A model generated the notes under the pieces. That model searched no databases. It was not told where the DNA came from and was given only the letters and a program-made list of their open reading frames with translations. The position numbers and the translations under genes are program-made. From positions 62,001 through 126,000 of the forward strand of contig JASVEC010000006.1 of NCBI GenBank assembly GCA_030770535.1: a stretch of DNA of 64,000 nt. Direction: 5' to 3'. Shown here piece by piece: positions 1-11,992 of this stretch. Every line of letters starts with the position of its first letter. The stretch's first letter is position 1. Source of the DNA: Batkoa obscura. Taxonomy: Eukaryota; Entomophthoromycota; Entomophthoromycetes; Entomophthorales; Batkoaceae.

Positions 1-75
1 TATCGTCAAACATTTCGTAATTGGTATCATAAATCGTATCCTTATATGTTTTCTATTTTTCGTTGTGCTATTTAA
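1..75 (+). CDS. C-terminal end of an unknown gene cut by the window edge
   Basis: Frame 1 is open from the first base and ends in TAA at 73-75, giving 24 residues with aromatic and charged content (RQTFRNWYHKSYPYMF, then SIFRCAI). That composition is unlike the Asn/Ile/Leu bias of translated noncoding DNA here. If real, it is the tail of a plus-strand gene converging on the COG2-like gene, about 120 bp away. No family recognised; the stretch is too short to be sure it is coding. Confidence 0.3.
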   Translation, partial: YRQTFRNWYHKSYPYMFSIFRCAI

Positions 76-194
76 TTAATAATAATTAATTAATAATATT
101 GATTTATTATTATTATTATTATTATTACTATATAAATAGTATATATTATATAGTATATAAAAAATAAAAATAGCTTATTCATATTCTTTTTTAT

Positions 195-3038
195 TTAATT
201 TAATTCAATATTAAATTGAATAGCCAATTCATTCATTGTTGAATATAAATTATATAAAGATGCTTTCGATTTTGGATGATTAGTAAATTCATTTAACTAA
301 AATAAATAAAATTATTAATATATAATAAAATAAATAATAAAATAAATAATAAAATAAATAATAAACTTACAATTTTCCCAAATAATTGAACATCTAATAA
401 TAATTGTAATTGAATTTTTGAATGATCTAAATCTAATTGTATATTCATTGAATTTTCATTTTTATTATTACTATTCAATTGATCTTTCTTTAATTTATTT
501 AATGAATCTTGTGTTTTTTTAATATTATTTAATATTTCTAATATATTTTTATTATATCTAAATTAAAGTTAAAATTAAAATATAAAATATAAAATATAAA
601 ATATAAAATATAAAATATAAAATATAAAATATAAAATTAAAACTTACTCAACACATAATAAATAAAATAATTCATTAATCCAAAATTGTATTTCTTTCTT
701 ATTATTAATATACTCAGCTAATATCTTATCAATAATTTGTTTCATCTCAATAATATATTCACTAGCTTGTTTAGGTTTCTAAAATTAAATTGAAATGTAA
801 TTAATATTTCTTGTTTTAAAATCTAATAAAATTAGAAACTCACTTCTTTATTAGTATGTCTATAAAATTTAGGTACATTCATTACACATTTCAATTTCAA
901 TTTACATAAAATAAATATTAATTCAATAATAAATTGGTTATATTGATTTAATATTGGATTGAATAAATTATTAATATCTATTAAAAATTCCATTTTTAAA
1001 TTCATTTGTTTTAATATATTGAACCAATCCGTTGTTAAATATAATTGTATTTGTAATATATCAAAATATAAGTGAATGTTACGCTGAATAATAAGATTCA
1101 TTGTAGTTATATTATTATTATTATTATTATTATTCATTATTTCTTCTTTTTGATTATTAATTAATTTTAAAACAATATTATAAAAACATAATATCAATTT
1201 TAAATTATACTCATAATTAGATTTACAAAATAATATTAAAAATTCATAATACCATACTTTATGAATTGTTAATAAAATATTTTGACTAAATTCATAATTT
1301 AATAAATATTTTGATAATTCTATATAGAATAGATATTAATAATTAATATAAAATTGTTTTATTAGAACCTTACCTTTATATTCTTTAAACTCATTATTCT
1401 TGTTATCTTCATTATTTAATTTCCAATTTAATAAATTGGTTAATGATTTTAAATTTAAATTATTATTTAATAATTTAATTTTTAATAAATAATATTTTTT
1501 AATTTTCCATTTTAATTTATAATCTTGATATTCTTTACTTTCTCGAAATTCAATAATTAAATCTATTTCTTTTAATAAAATTTCAATTTCTTTTAAAAAT
1601 TCTAAGTTTGCTTTAAAATTCTAGAAATTAAAATAAAAAATAATATAATGTTAGTATATTATTTCATATAGTTATAATAATTAGTTAATATTTTATAATT
1701 TACCTCATAGAATAAATTAAAATTTGAATTAAATAAATTAACTTGATCATCTAGTTGTTCCATGAATTGTAAAAAATTAGGAAAGACAACTTTTTTAATT
1801 AAATTAATATTTAATAATTTAAATCGTTGATTTAATAATTGAATAATTGGTAAGCATCGTCCATTTAAAAATAATATTATATTTTCAAATATTGGTTTTA
1901 ATTCAATTCCATTACTATTATTATTATTATTATCATTATTATTATTATTATTATTGAGATTATTAATATTAAATATCTAAAATAAAAATAAAAATAAAGC
2001 ATTAATTTTATATAATATAATATAATATAATATAATATAATATAATATAATATAATAAATATCTTCTTACCTGTTTAAATGCTGGTATAATTACTTTATT
2101 TTGAAATATAATTTCAGCTACTTCAATTTGTTTTAACCAAGCATAAGCACGAAAACAAATAGCTAAATCTAATAATTCATTTTCATTATTTAATGATTGT
2201 ATAATTACTTTATTTAAACAATAATCAAAATTTATTTGATTATTTTTTAATACTATTTCCTTCATTAATATCATTTTCTATAATAAAATATTCAACATAA
2301 ATAAATATATATGTTTATAATGAGTATTAAATACTTACTGTTTTAAATTCATTAATTAATGGATTCTTATCATCTTCTTGATCCAATAATAATATTAATT
2401 GAGAATATTGTAAACATATTTTTTCCATTAATTTTAAATCATTACTATTATAAAAAAATAATAATCAAATTAATAACTAATAAAGTAATTTATAAAATAA
2501 AGCTACTACTTACTTAATATTTTCATTATTTAACTCTTTGTTTTTCTTTTCATTATTCCATTCTATTATCCATCCATTAATTTGTTCTAATTTTTGTTGC
2601 ATTTTTAATAGATTTAAGATCCAAGTCTAAAATGAAATTAGTTATAAATTTATCATAATTGATAATAATACTTAAATAAATAACTTTACCTTTTTCTCTT
2701 TCAATTCCAATCGTTGATTAAAACTAGGAACAAAATCTTCTTTTGCTTCAATTACTTTACTCTCTAAAACCTAAATTTAAAACTCATATTAATAATCCAT
2801 CTCTAAAACTTTTTTTTCCTCTCTTATCACTTACCTCCACTCTTTCTTTCAATTCTTGTGTGTTTTGTTTAACATTCCCTAACTGTTGATTTAAAATGGA
2901 TAAATTAAAAGGTAAATTCAATAATATAAATTGATGTTGAGTTAAATAAGATTGACTAGTTTCTTCATTTAGTTGAATTTCTTTTAATTTATCTTCAATA
3001 GCTTGTTCAATATTTTGGGGTAAACTAGGGGTGGTCAT
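195..3038 (-). CDS. COG2: COG2-like conserved oligomeric Golgi complex subunit, multi-exon
   Basis: Probable subunit 2 of the COG tether, which captures retrograde vesicles at the Golgi. I placed about ten exons by GTAAG-type donors and TAG acceptors. The N-terminal part (2835-3038) resembles the COG2 coiled coil (NLSILNQQLGNVKQNTQELK). The exon at 2075-2275 holds CFRAYAWLKQIEVAEIIFQ, matching the COG2 'RTYA-DKTRDAEALV' block. Near 1500-1560, EYQDYKLKWKIKKYYLLKI matches the 'YHSFNKKWNLPVYFQIRF' block. The tail ends in IQFNIELN then TAA at 195-197. The usual acidic N-terminal block before the coiled coil is not visible, so an upstream exon may be missing or the protein is short. Introns carry AT microsatellites and exons have short Asn runs. 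The assignment rests on spaced conserved blocks and is moderate. Confidence 0.65.
579..642. repeat. 7-bp AT-rich tandem repeat in a COG2-like intron
   Basis: About nine head-to-tail copies of a 7-mer (ATAAAAT) lie inside an intron. A simple minisatellite with no coding role. Confidence 0.8.
2010..2056. repeat. (TATAA)n microsatellite in an intron
   Basis: About nine uninterrupted copies of TATAA in the COG2-like intron between 1981 and 2070. It is probably length-polymorphic. Confidence 0.85.
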
Positions 3039-3255
3039 TTATTAAATGAAATTTCAATCAAAAATTAAAAAAACATTCAATTGTTTAAAAACAAGATGAT
3101 ATACAATTCCAATTTTTGAAGTTCCACGTATTAAAAGAAGCTTTCTATATTTAGTAATTTATTAAAAAAATTTAAAAAAATTCAAAAATAAAAATATAAT
3201 AGTTCAACTTCAACTTCAATAAACAATAATATCCTTTATTTATTAATATCATTAA

Positions 3256-3673
3256 TCATCTATATTTCTTAACTTCTAAAATGAGTAAATTAACTGAGAG
3301 AACTTCCTTATTCAATTTTGGAAAATGTTGATCAATAAAAGCAATAAATTTCGTATAACAAAGAATCAAATGCGCTAATGTGGAATGAAGAATAGAACTA
3401 AAATTTTCTTTCAATTCATTATTGAATGTAGTTTGTATTTCTTTATAAATCAATTCTAAATATATTTTATATTTATTATTAAATTCAATTAAAATTCGAT
3501 TATAATATTCTTGATTATGTTGAGTGGAAACAATATTTGAGTTCTCTTCAATATGTATAATTTGTTGAAAATAAGGTTCTAATAATTGTATGATATATTC
3601 GTTTAATACCAATTTATATTTTTCTTTAATTATATCAATTTCTTTTTCAATATGCTCATTAGTCATACTTATT

Positions 3674-3704
<31 letters not shown>

Positions 3705-3722
3705 CATTATTATCATTATTAC

Positions 3723-3809
<87 letters not shown>

Positions 3810-6170
3810 ATAAATTATAATTACCGTTACTGTTATTATTTACATTATTACTTTGATAATGAAAATAATTATTATTATATTCATTTAAAATATTTAATAT
3901 TAAATAAAAGTTATTAATTTGAAATATCTCTTTTTTTTTATCTTGTTGAAATTTGACTTTATCTAACCAATTAAAATATTCTATCCTAAGTCTTAAAATA
4001 CCGTTTAATAACATAGATTCATTATAATTATAACATAAAATTAATATAGAACCAATTAATTCCGCATATCTTTTAGATATAAAATGAGTTTTCTCATTAA
4101 TTATTATTTGATTAGTTGCTTTTTTTAAAGATTGTATATGTAAATTAATTAAATTTTGAAATTTTAACCAAAATAATTGTTCATTTGTGTTAATGTAATT
4201 AATTAATATAAATTCCATTTTCATTGATTTAATTATATTAAAATATTGTTGATTTAATCGAATACATAATAATATACCTATTGTATCACAACTTATTTCT
4301 AAATATTGTTTTATCATTGTATGTATTTTTTTAATAATAAATTCAAATATACTTTTAATTATATGATTAATATTTAATTCATTAATAATTTCTTTTTGTT
4401 TATTATAAATAGTAGCTGAATTACTTATAAATTCTTTTAGAAATAAATATTCATTCATTATACAACTTAAAAAGGTAACATTAATACTTTTAAATAAATC
4501 TTCAATTTTATATATATCATTATTATTATATTGATTCATTGTTATACATTCATAATCTTCATTAAATTGTAATACTTTATCTCGATTTCCTAATTGATAT
4601 AAATTATATTTATTCATATTATGATTATTAGTTGTATTTGTTGTATTAAATATATTAAAATCCATAAATCCTATAAATATTATATTATATTATTATTATT
4701 ATATTATATTATTATATCAAATTATAAAAACATACCTTTTTTAATTGAACCATCATATCCAAGTAAATCTTTTGAACTTGACAATGATGACTAAAATAGA
4801 ATATGTAAATAACTCAAAAATAACTAATATTATAAGTAAATAACTTACAAAACAAGTATTTAAAAACTTTAAATAAGGATCCCAACAATTTAAATAATAT
4901 AAAGATAAAGAATTGATATAATATTGAATAATTTCCAAAATAACGGATAAATTTCTTTTAATTAAAAATGGTATTAATTTTTTATATTTTAAAAATTGAT
5001 TTTTTTGTATTAATTGTAAATTAATTGTTTTTTTTTCATTCCATAATATTTCTATTTGTTTAATTTGTTGAATAAAATACTCCCGAATCTTTGCTGAGGC
5101 CTAAAAAATATTATTATATTTATTATATGTTATAATTGATTTAACTTAATTTAATTTACCTTATATCTTAACTTATCTAATTCTGGTGATACTTCTTTAA
5201 TCGCTTTAACATGGCTATTTTTATTTCCACTTTTTTGTTGTATAAATTCCATTTTTAAATCAATTTTTGATACATGTGATACATAATCTTCATTAATTTC
5301 TCCATTAACAACAATACTATATAAATTAAGTTAAATAAAAATTAATATTATAATATTTACTTTATAGTTTTTGGATCAATTGATAAATAATTGATTGATT
5401 TATTTAATCTGGCATGTACTTGCTATTAATTTTATAAAATAAATTTATAATAAAATATATTATTAATTACCACCCTATTCTTTAATTTAACTTGTATGAC
5501 TTTACTCTGATTTTGTAAAGAACTAATAGCTCCATTTAATTCACTTAAGTTACTTTTAAATTGCTCTAAAGAATTGGATATCGTATATAATATTTTATCA
5601 CATTTCTATTTATAAAATCCACTTTAAAACTTAAAAAATCTTTATATAATTATCCTTACCTCCACGTTTTCATTTAACTCTAATATATTTGGCATAAACT
5701 TAATAACTATAAAAGAAAATTAATATTCTATTTTCCATTGAATTATTAATTATAAATTACAATCTGATACTAATTGATTTTCTGCAATATTTAACTTTTT
5801 TTGACTTTCAATGGCATATTCCCAAATATCTACGTCCTATTTAAAAATAAACTAATAAACATATCTTCCAAAATAACATACACATTAGTTTATTTACTTT
5901 TTCTAAAATTTCATTGATCCATTTGTCTTCTTTAAATTCTTCCATTTTAACTATTTTTAACTTATTTAATATACTTTTTAAAATCCTATTACTATATTTT
6001 CAATTCATTACTTATAACCTGATCAAAGTCAATCTCTTCTTCTCCCTGAGTAAATTTAACACCTTCATTTTCTTTTCTTGGTTGTAAGAGCTCCTATAAA
6101 TTAAATTTTAATATTGAAATTTATTTCTTATATTCTAATATTTTATGTTTACTTTTTTGAATTCTTCCAT
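3256..6170 (-). CDS. VPS52: VPS52, GARP/EARP vesicle-tethering subunit
   Basis: Vps52 is a subunit of the GARP complex, which tethers endosome-derived vesicles at the trans-Golgi. About eleven exons run from MEEFKKELLQPRKENEG (ATG 6168-6170) to the stop at 3256. Family blocks appear in order: LEQFKSNLSELNGAISSLQ and QNQSKVIQVKLKNRV (Vps52 'LKNRQAVRGKL'); then LDKLRYKASAKIREYF (family 'LEKLRIKAVSKIREFI'); then HFISKRYAELIGS (family 'HYITRRYAEF'); and the terminal LNKEVLSVNLLILEVKKYR (family 'LINIHHLMVELKKHK'). The 469-codon last exon holds an Asn run of more than 40 residues from 3672-3808, probably a disordered insert. It is in tandem with the COG2-like gene, 217 bp apart, and divergent from the UPF0662 gene. 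Family assignment is firm; some exon edges are provisional. Confidence 0.88.
3672..3808. repeat. (ATT)n tract encoding poly-Asn in VPS52
   Basis: More than 40 near-perfect ATT triplets encode Asn on the minus strand, with a few Ser/Asp interruptions. On the plus strand the same bases read as a poly-Leu ORF, which is a shadow. Confidence 0.95.
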
Positions 6171-6643
6171 TTTCTTTGTCTTTTTAATAGTTTTTTGATA
6201 AAAAAATAAAATGATGAAATTTGAGGAAGTTCTAAATAATCAAAAAAATAAGAATTTGATTGATTTTATGAAAATTAAACATAAAAATCAATCAAAAATG
6301 TCTTATTTTTAATAATAACTTAATTCATCTATTCTTTAAAATAACAAGTAATATAATTATAATAATTAATAATTAATAATTAATAATGAATTTACAATAT
6401 AAAAAATAATTTATTAAGTAAAAGATTAAAAATAGGCACTTAAAAAGGTGGCTAAAGAAACACTAAGCAGAATTCAATTCAAGCTCAATGCACCAATAAT
6501 CACTCAATATTTAATCAATAAAATGTCACATCATTCTTAAAAAATTTTGTTCATTTAATAATCAATTTAATAATCAATTTAACAATCAATTTAACAACCT
6601 AAGAAATCGAATTTAATATTTTTCAATTTAAAACAATTTAACC
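6171..6643. promoter_or_regulatory. Divergent intergenic region, VPS52 / UPF0662
   Basis: About 470 bp between two divergent start codons, so it should hold both promoters. Visible features are AT-rich tracts, TAATAATTAA repeats near 6355-6385 and a CAATTTAACAATCAATTTAA direct repeat near 6560-6595. No specific site is identified. Confidence 0.5.
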
Positions 6644-8217
6644 ATGCCCTCAACACAACCAATACCGACGAGTGAAATCAAAGTATTAGAAACTTTAATA
6701 ATGATACGTAGTCGATTATCCCAATTAAAACGTTCAGCTAGTTATGATATGACCATTATTACTGATTTTTATGAATTATTAAATGTTAATGTAAAAGAAT
6801 TATTTTGTATTAGAGAAGCTGAAGACCATGCTGATATTAATTATTCCAATAGAGTAGATGATGTTATCGATGATGTTTATCAACTACTTTCACTATTTTG
6901 GATGGCGTTAGGAAAAACTTCAGAATCTCCTGCTACTTATGTGCAATTAATTTCTATTGAGGTAAATCTAATTAAAATATTTATTGTTATAAATAAATTA
7001 AAAGTTTATTATTATTATTTTTAGCAATGTTTAGAACATTTGAAAGAATTTGATGTTTATTCAATGGGTAAATAGATTGTAATAATTATAGATAAAAGAA
7101 GATAATAATGTTATTTTATTTAGATGATCTTATTCCATTTGAAAAAAGGATTCAAGAATTAGAAGAAGTAATTGAACAAGAAACGAACAGTACTTTGGAA
7201 TCAAACTCATTTGATTCAACAATATTAACTACTTTAGTAAAAAGAAAGTTATCTCATTGTAGTAAGTAATTTATAAAATATGAATATAATTAAATATTAA
7301 AATTAACTTTTTTTTTGATTTTAGAAAATTTATTAAAAGAATTTATGGATAATTGGAATTCAATATGTGATGAATTAGTGCCAATCAAAGAAAAATTAGT
7401 TGATATGCGTAAACAAATGGCAATTAAAGTAGGGAGAGGACAAGTAGATGAAGAATTTGTTAAAGAAATGGAACTTGAATTAAAAAATATTAATGAAATG
7501 GGTTTAGAAGATAAAGTGAACAGTGAAAATGGTAAACCAATAGCAGGTCAGGTACAAGTAATTGGTTTGCTTGAAGAATGTTTTCATGAATTAAGTTTAA
7601 TTAAAACATCTCAAATTGAAATTTCAGATAATTTAAAACCAGTGTTTGAACAATTAATAAGTATGAAAGAAGAATTAAGTAAATTATATATAACTCGTCG
7701 ATGGACAATGAGAGAACCAGATCTTTGGCCATTTCAAGTTCAATTAAGTGAAATTATTACATTACAAAAGAAAGGTAAATTTGAAGATGAAAATGGAAAG
7801 CCATTAAAAGGTCATATTATGGTGCATTTTTTATTGCAAAAATGTTATCGTATTATTTATAAACTATTGGCATCTTCAGAACCAGTAGCAGAATCATTAA
7901 CTCCAGTCCATTCTCAATTATTTACATTACGTAAATGTTTACTTGAAGTTAAAAAATATGGTGGACCTTTTTCAGGTAAAAAAAATAATACTAATTATTA
8001 ATATTTAATTTAATTTAATTTAATTTAATTTAATTTAATAGCACGTGAATTATATCCTTATCAAATTAAATTAGCTAGTATTGATAATTTAAGACAAGAT
8101 GGTAAATTTCTAGATGATAAAAATCAAATTCCGGAAGGTCAAGCGGCAGTCATGGCTTTATTAAATGAATGCTATGATATTATGTATGAATTGAAAGATC
8201 TTGTTAAAGAACTTTGA
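6644..8217 (+). CDS. UPF0662 / DUF2408 family protein
   Basis: Fungal protein of the UPF0662 family (yeast YPL260W and fission yeast C30C2.08 relatives); molecular function unknown. Five exons with introns at 6962-7024, 7068-7123, 7262-7324 and 7976-8041 keep one frame. The start is ATG 6644 (MPSTQPIPTSEIKVLETL) and the stop is TGA 8215-8217. The family-typical end is LYPYQIKLASIDNLRQDGKF followed by an IPEGQAAVMALLNECYDIMY block. The same motif occurs three times: SENGKPIAGQVQVIGLLEEC, DENGKPLKGHIMVHFLLQKC and DDKNQIPEGQAAVMALLNEC, so the protein is built of helical repeats. Intron 4 consists largely of a TTTAA repeat. High confidence in family, none in function. Confidence 0.92.
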
Positions 8218-9269
8218 TATATAATTTTATCTTAATAATGATATTTTAATTTGATTTATATTGTTTGTTTGTTTTTGTTTTTTTTGTTTTTTTTTGTTTT
8301 TTCTTGTTATAAAGTAGTTTTATAATAGAGATATATCAATTAAATAAGGAAATGGTATGTTTTATGAAATAATTCAGGTACTAATTGTTAAATAAGTGGG
8401 AATACTTATTAATATTTTATTTAAAGTTGTTTAATTATTTAATAGTTATGTTTATAATATATATATAAAATCGAATGAGTAGTGAAAGGATACATTAAAA
8501 AAGACTTTAATCTATTAAGTAGTCAAAATAAAGCTAATCATTTTAACTAATAATGATGGTCATTAATATAGGTAAGTTTAAAAGCTTGGTTAAAATTAAA
8601 AATAAAATTTACAATTACATTTTTTGTCCATTTCTCATATAGTATAAAAGTTGAACTGGGCTTTTAAACTAATCTATTTATAACTGAAACTTACTTCTCT
8701 ATCCCTTTAACCCTTTAAGTACCGAATACCTTATAAAAATTATGTTTGATTGGATCGGAATTTTTGACTCATCTTTTGACTAATAACAATTTTTACTTAG
8801 TGAAGGCTTTAGTCGTATGTAGCTCGCCACAATTTAATTGATTTAAAAATTTGGTAAGCATTGTCTATCTACAATACTCAAGTAGTTAAATAAAATTTAG
8901 TCTAGTCTTGTAGTATTAATTAGTAAGCCAATTAAAATTTGTTCAACAATATTGAGTCATTACTTAATAAGCTAATTAAAATTTAAATAAGCTAAAACTT
9001 CAAACCTAACTATGTCTTAATTTTGGTTAAACTTAAATTAATATTTTAAATAAATAAAAATTCAGTAATCTGTTTTAGATTAATATGTTAACTATACTAA
9101 TTAAGTTCAAATATTTATCAGAAATAATACTTGAGGCTGTGTTTATGGAGGTTTATCTGAAAGAATTAATTAACTTATGTTTCCTAAATAAATACTTATA
9201 TAATATAACTATGTGAGTTATTAGTTTTATTCCAACACATTCGCTTTACAATCAATCAAATTTTAATAA
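8218..9269. other. Gene-poor stretch with a short MITE
   Basis: About 1 kb with no coding signal. It has T-rich DNA after the UPF0662 stop (8260-8310), a family B short element at 8571-8674, and otherwise featureless AT-rich DNA. Confidence 0.6.
8571..8674. mobile_element. Family B MITE, short internally deleted copy
   Basis: About 104 bp with terminal inverted repeats. The left end reads AGTTTAAAAGCTTGGTT and the right end ends GGGCTTTTAAACTAA, nearly its reverse complement. Both ends match the longer copies at 12110-12346, 43090-43322 and 47369-47604, but most of the middle is missing. No coding capacity; an autonomous partner would have to be elsewhere. Confidence 0.7.
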
Positions 9270-10018
9270 ATTCAAACAATACCAATAAAATTAAAACTTA
9301 ATTTAACTAATTACATAGAAGTTTTAGATATTTTTAAGGATAATATAAGACAACTTGAAGTATTAGAAATTAATAGTTTTATTATTTCATTATATGAAAT
9401 GAAGAATTGTAGTTTTGAAAAATTAACTACACTCAACATAAACGCAGAGACTGATGTTATTAATAATAATTTAAATGAATGTAAAATTAAACTTAAGAAT
9501 TTACATAATTCAAAATTAAAATATTTAGATCAATTAAGATTTGAAGAGAAAGATAGTTTTAATAAAAATTTTAATAATATAATAACTTTGACAATTTATG
9601 GGGGGTTTAAATTTAATAATATTTATGAATTTGGTCGAAGGGATGGTTTTAATTGTGTTAAGTCAGTAAGTAATATGCCAGAAGTTTTTGATAATTCTCA
9701 ATTGTTTAAACGTGGTAAAGTTATAAAGCTATTAAGAAGAACAAATGTTATTAATTTAGATTGCTACAATCGAGACATAATTAGTTTTGAGCATTTTAAA
9801 TTACTAACTTTAAGAGAATTTCACAGCAATAAATTGAATAATGATTTTTTAAGTTGCTTCTAATGAGATCAAATATTACCCAAATAAAATTTAAAGGTTT
9901 GGATTTTAGTAATGAAGGAGTATTTAAGGGAAATAACTTTATTATGGAAGATGAAAAAGAAGTAACCAATATTGAACAATGTCAATTTATAAAAAAAGAT
10001 CGAAATGTATGTTTTTAA
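9270..10018 (+). pseudogene. Decayed LRR/F-box-like ORF remnant
   Basis: An open frame from 9270 to 9863 translates to a leucine/isoleucine/asparagine-rich protein with LRR-like spacing (RQLEVLEINSFIISLY, KLTTLNINAET, NNIITLTIYGGFKFNN). A second open stretch in another frame follows at 9863-10018 (ITQIKFKGLDFSNEGVFKG), suggesting one ancestral frame broken near 9860. There is no good start and no conserved F-box is visible. It probably represents a dead member of a lineage-expanded LRR family. Function unknown. Confidence 0.35.
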
Positions 10019-10504
10019 AGCCTCACTTAATGAAGTTTGTCTAATTAAATTTGATAATGAGATTATCTATCAGCCAACTATCCTGTTAGTTTTATTAACT
10101 CTAACAGTTAAAGTATTTAGTTTTTTTTAATGAGTTTTGGGTTGAATACATTTTTATCTATTACAATGACGAAGGATATAAGTTTTCTGAATGTCAATAT
10201 TATAAATTATTTGAAGTTCCGACTATTAATTGGCTACAATTATTATAATCAGCAAGTGTTTTTTAATTATTCCTTTAAATTTTAGTATTAATTATCTATT
10301 ATCTTTGATTTTTAAATTCAACAATCTATTATCTTACTTTTTATTTTTTAAATATCAATGATTACTATATTATTTAGCATAATTTTTCACTATATCATTT
10401 TTTATTATTGAAATAAAATGTTAAAATTAAAGATAAAGTTTTTTACTTTATTTTATTTATTTATTTTTCATATAATATAGATTTAAAAAAAATTAAATAA
10501 TAGA

Positions 10505-10596
10505 TAAAAAAACGTTTTTATAAAAGTGATTTAAAATTAAATAAAAAGCAGTTAATTTTATAACATTTTATGCTTAATTTGCAATTTTTATTAAAT
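10505..10596. repeat. Degraded family B fragment abutting a family A element
   Basis: Contains TGCTTAATTTGCAATTTTTA and a preceding AAAACG/AAGTAA context resembling the interior of the family B copies, then stops where the family A element at 10597 begins. This suggests A inserted into an old B copy. The similarity is partial. Confidence 0.4.
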
Positions 10597-10701
10597 ATAT
10601 GGGGGTGTTTTTCTTGACTTCATCACTTTTTCCATCTTTTAAGCACTATTTGAGTAGAAAAACTGTTAGTAAAATTTTTAAACATAAAAACATCCTCATA
10701 T
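10597..10701. mobile_element. Family A MITE, copy A1
   Basis: About 105 bp beginning ATATGGGGGTGTTTTTCTTG and ending CATCCTCATAT, an imperfect terminal inverted repeat. The interior is shared with A2-A5: TTTTTCCATCTTTTAAGCAC, then TTAGTAAAATTTTTAAACA. Non-coding. Confidence 0.75.
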
Positions 10702-11269
10702 AATTCTTAAATTTTAAGTGTATTATATTATTTTAAATTTATTTTGATATAAAACCTTATTTTTTTTAAATTATTTTTTATTAATATTAAAATACAAGCT
10801 GCAAAGTAAAAGCTTATTAATATAAAACTTATATATTTAAAAATTATTATTTTTATAGCTTTTTTTAATAAAATTATTAAGTTTTTTATATAAATATTTT
10901 ATGTAAATTATATAGTTATGTTTTTTATTTTATTTATTTTATATAATCTGTAGCTTATTATATGAAAACGTTATAATTTTGTCATTTTTTTAATTTTTTA
11001 AACATTATTTGAATAATGTGAAATATTGATTTATCAGCTCTCGGATTAATTATAACATAATAACCATTTGGCTTGTTTACAAAACTAATTGCAGTCTTGT
11101 AATCAACTTGATCATGACTTATGTGGTACAAGCAATTCAGAGCTCCTCATTTAGATTTGCTTGAGAATTTCTATCGCCTAATTACAAAGAACTTATTGTC
11201 CACCTTTTAATGCCTATACCTGGCAGCTATAATAAGGAATAACTACTATTATGCCCCTTACATATAGCC

Positions 11270-11400
11270 ACCAAGCTGGAGTATAAAAGAGACTACTCAA
11301 CACAATAACTCGATACTTTTTAATTGAATTATTCTCTGATATTGTACTATTAATAAAGTCACTAAGTCTTTCTGACAATATCTTATATAGATTTTACAGT
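11270..11400. mobile_element. Possible solo-LTR-like fossil
   Basis: A locally less AT-rich stretch has a TATAAAAG box at 11284 and an AATAAAG signal about 70 bp later, the internal order of an LTR. No internal retroelement sequence follows and no boundaries or target duplication could be fixed. Family and age cannot be given. Weak; it could be an unrelated promoter-like sequence. Confidence 0.25.
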
Positions 11401-11884
11401 AGTATCTTCTATTCTATTTTTTTTACATAATTCGTAGCTTATTACGTATTATTCCTATTAATTTAAGTCCATCTTAGTTACATAAAGTAAGGCCGTTCGA
11501 CTCAAGGCAAGTTAATCAACCAAGAACTACTTTTAACTCCAACCACTGAGAGTACCAACTTCCACAATAGAAAAGCTAATAATTTTTTTTTAAAATACAT
11601 CTTTATATATTATTTTTTTGAATTTAGTCTATTTTAATTATATAAATTAAAACTTATTAACCTATAGCTAGTTAACTAAGTTAAAACAGCTTTAAATCAA
11701 ATAAAAATATAATTCACTAATTTATTTATATTATTGATCTCAAAAAAATTTATCACTGTGATATCATATAATATATATGTATCTAATTCTACATTTGAGA
11801 TCAGAATTAAACAATCCTGTAGTCTTCATTCCCCTTACAGAACCCAAACTAATCTTTTATTAAAAGAGATTCAAGTCTAATTAA

Positions 11885-11992
11885 TATATGGGGGTGTTTT
11901 TTTTGGCTTCATTACTTTTTCCATTTTTTAAGCATTATTTCAGCGGAAAGATTGTTAGTAAAATTCTTAAACAAAAAAATACATCCCCATAT
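11885..11992. mobile_element. Family A MITE, copy A2
   Basis: About 108 bp, the best preserved copy. Its ends ATATGGGGGTGTTTTTTTTG and ATACATCCCCATAT are inverted, and the interior matches A1 closely. A 67-codon ORF starting here at 11888 is only the element read in one frame. Confidence 0.8.

Noticed and set aside
3590-3820. Plus-strand poly-Leu ORF
   Set aside because: It is the complement of the VPS52 Asn repeat; low complexity and no independent evidence.
11488-11506. GCCGTTCGACTC, resembling a B box
   Set aside because: No A box at the right distance and no cloverleaf.
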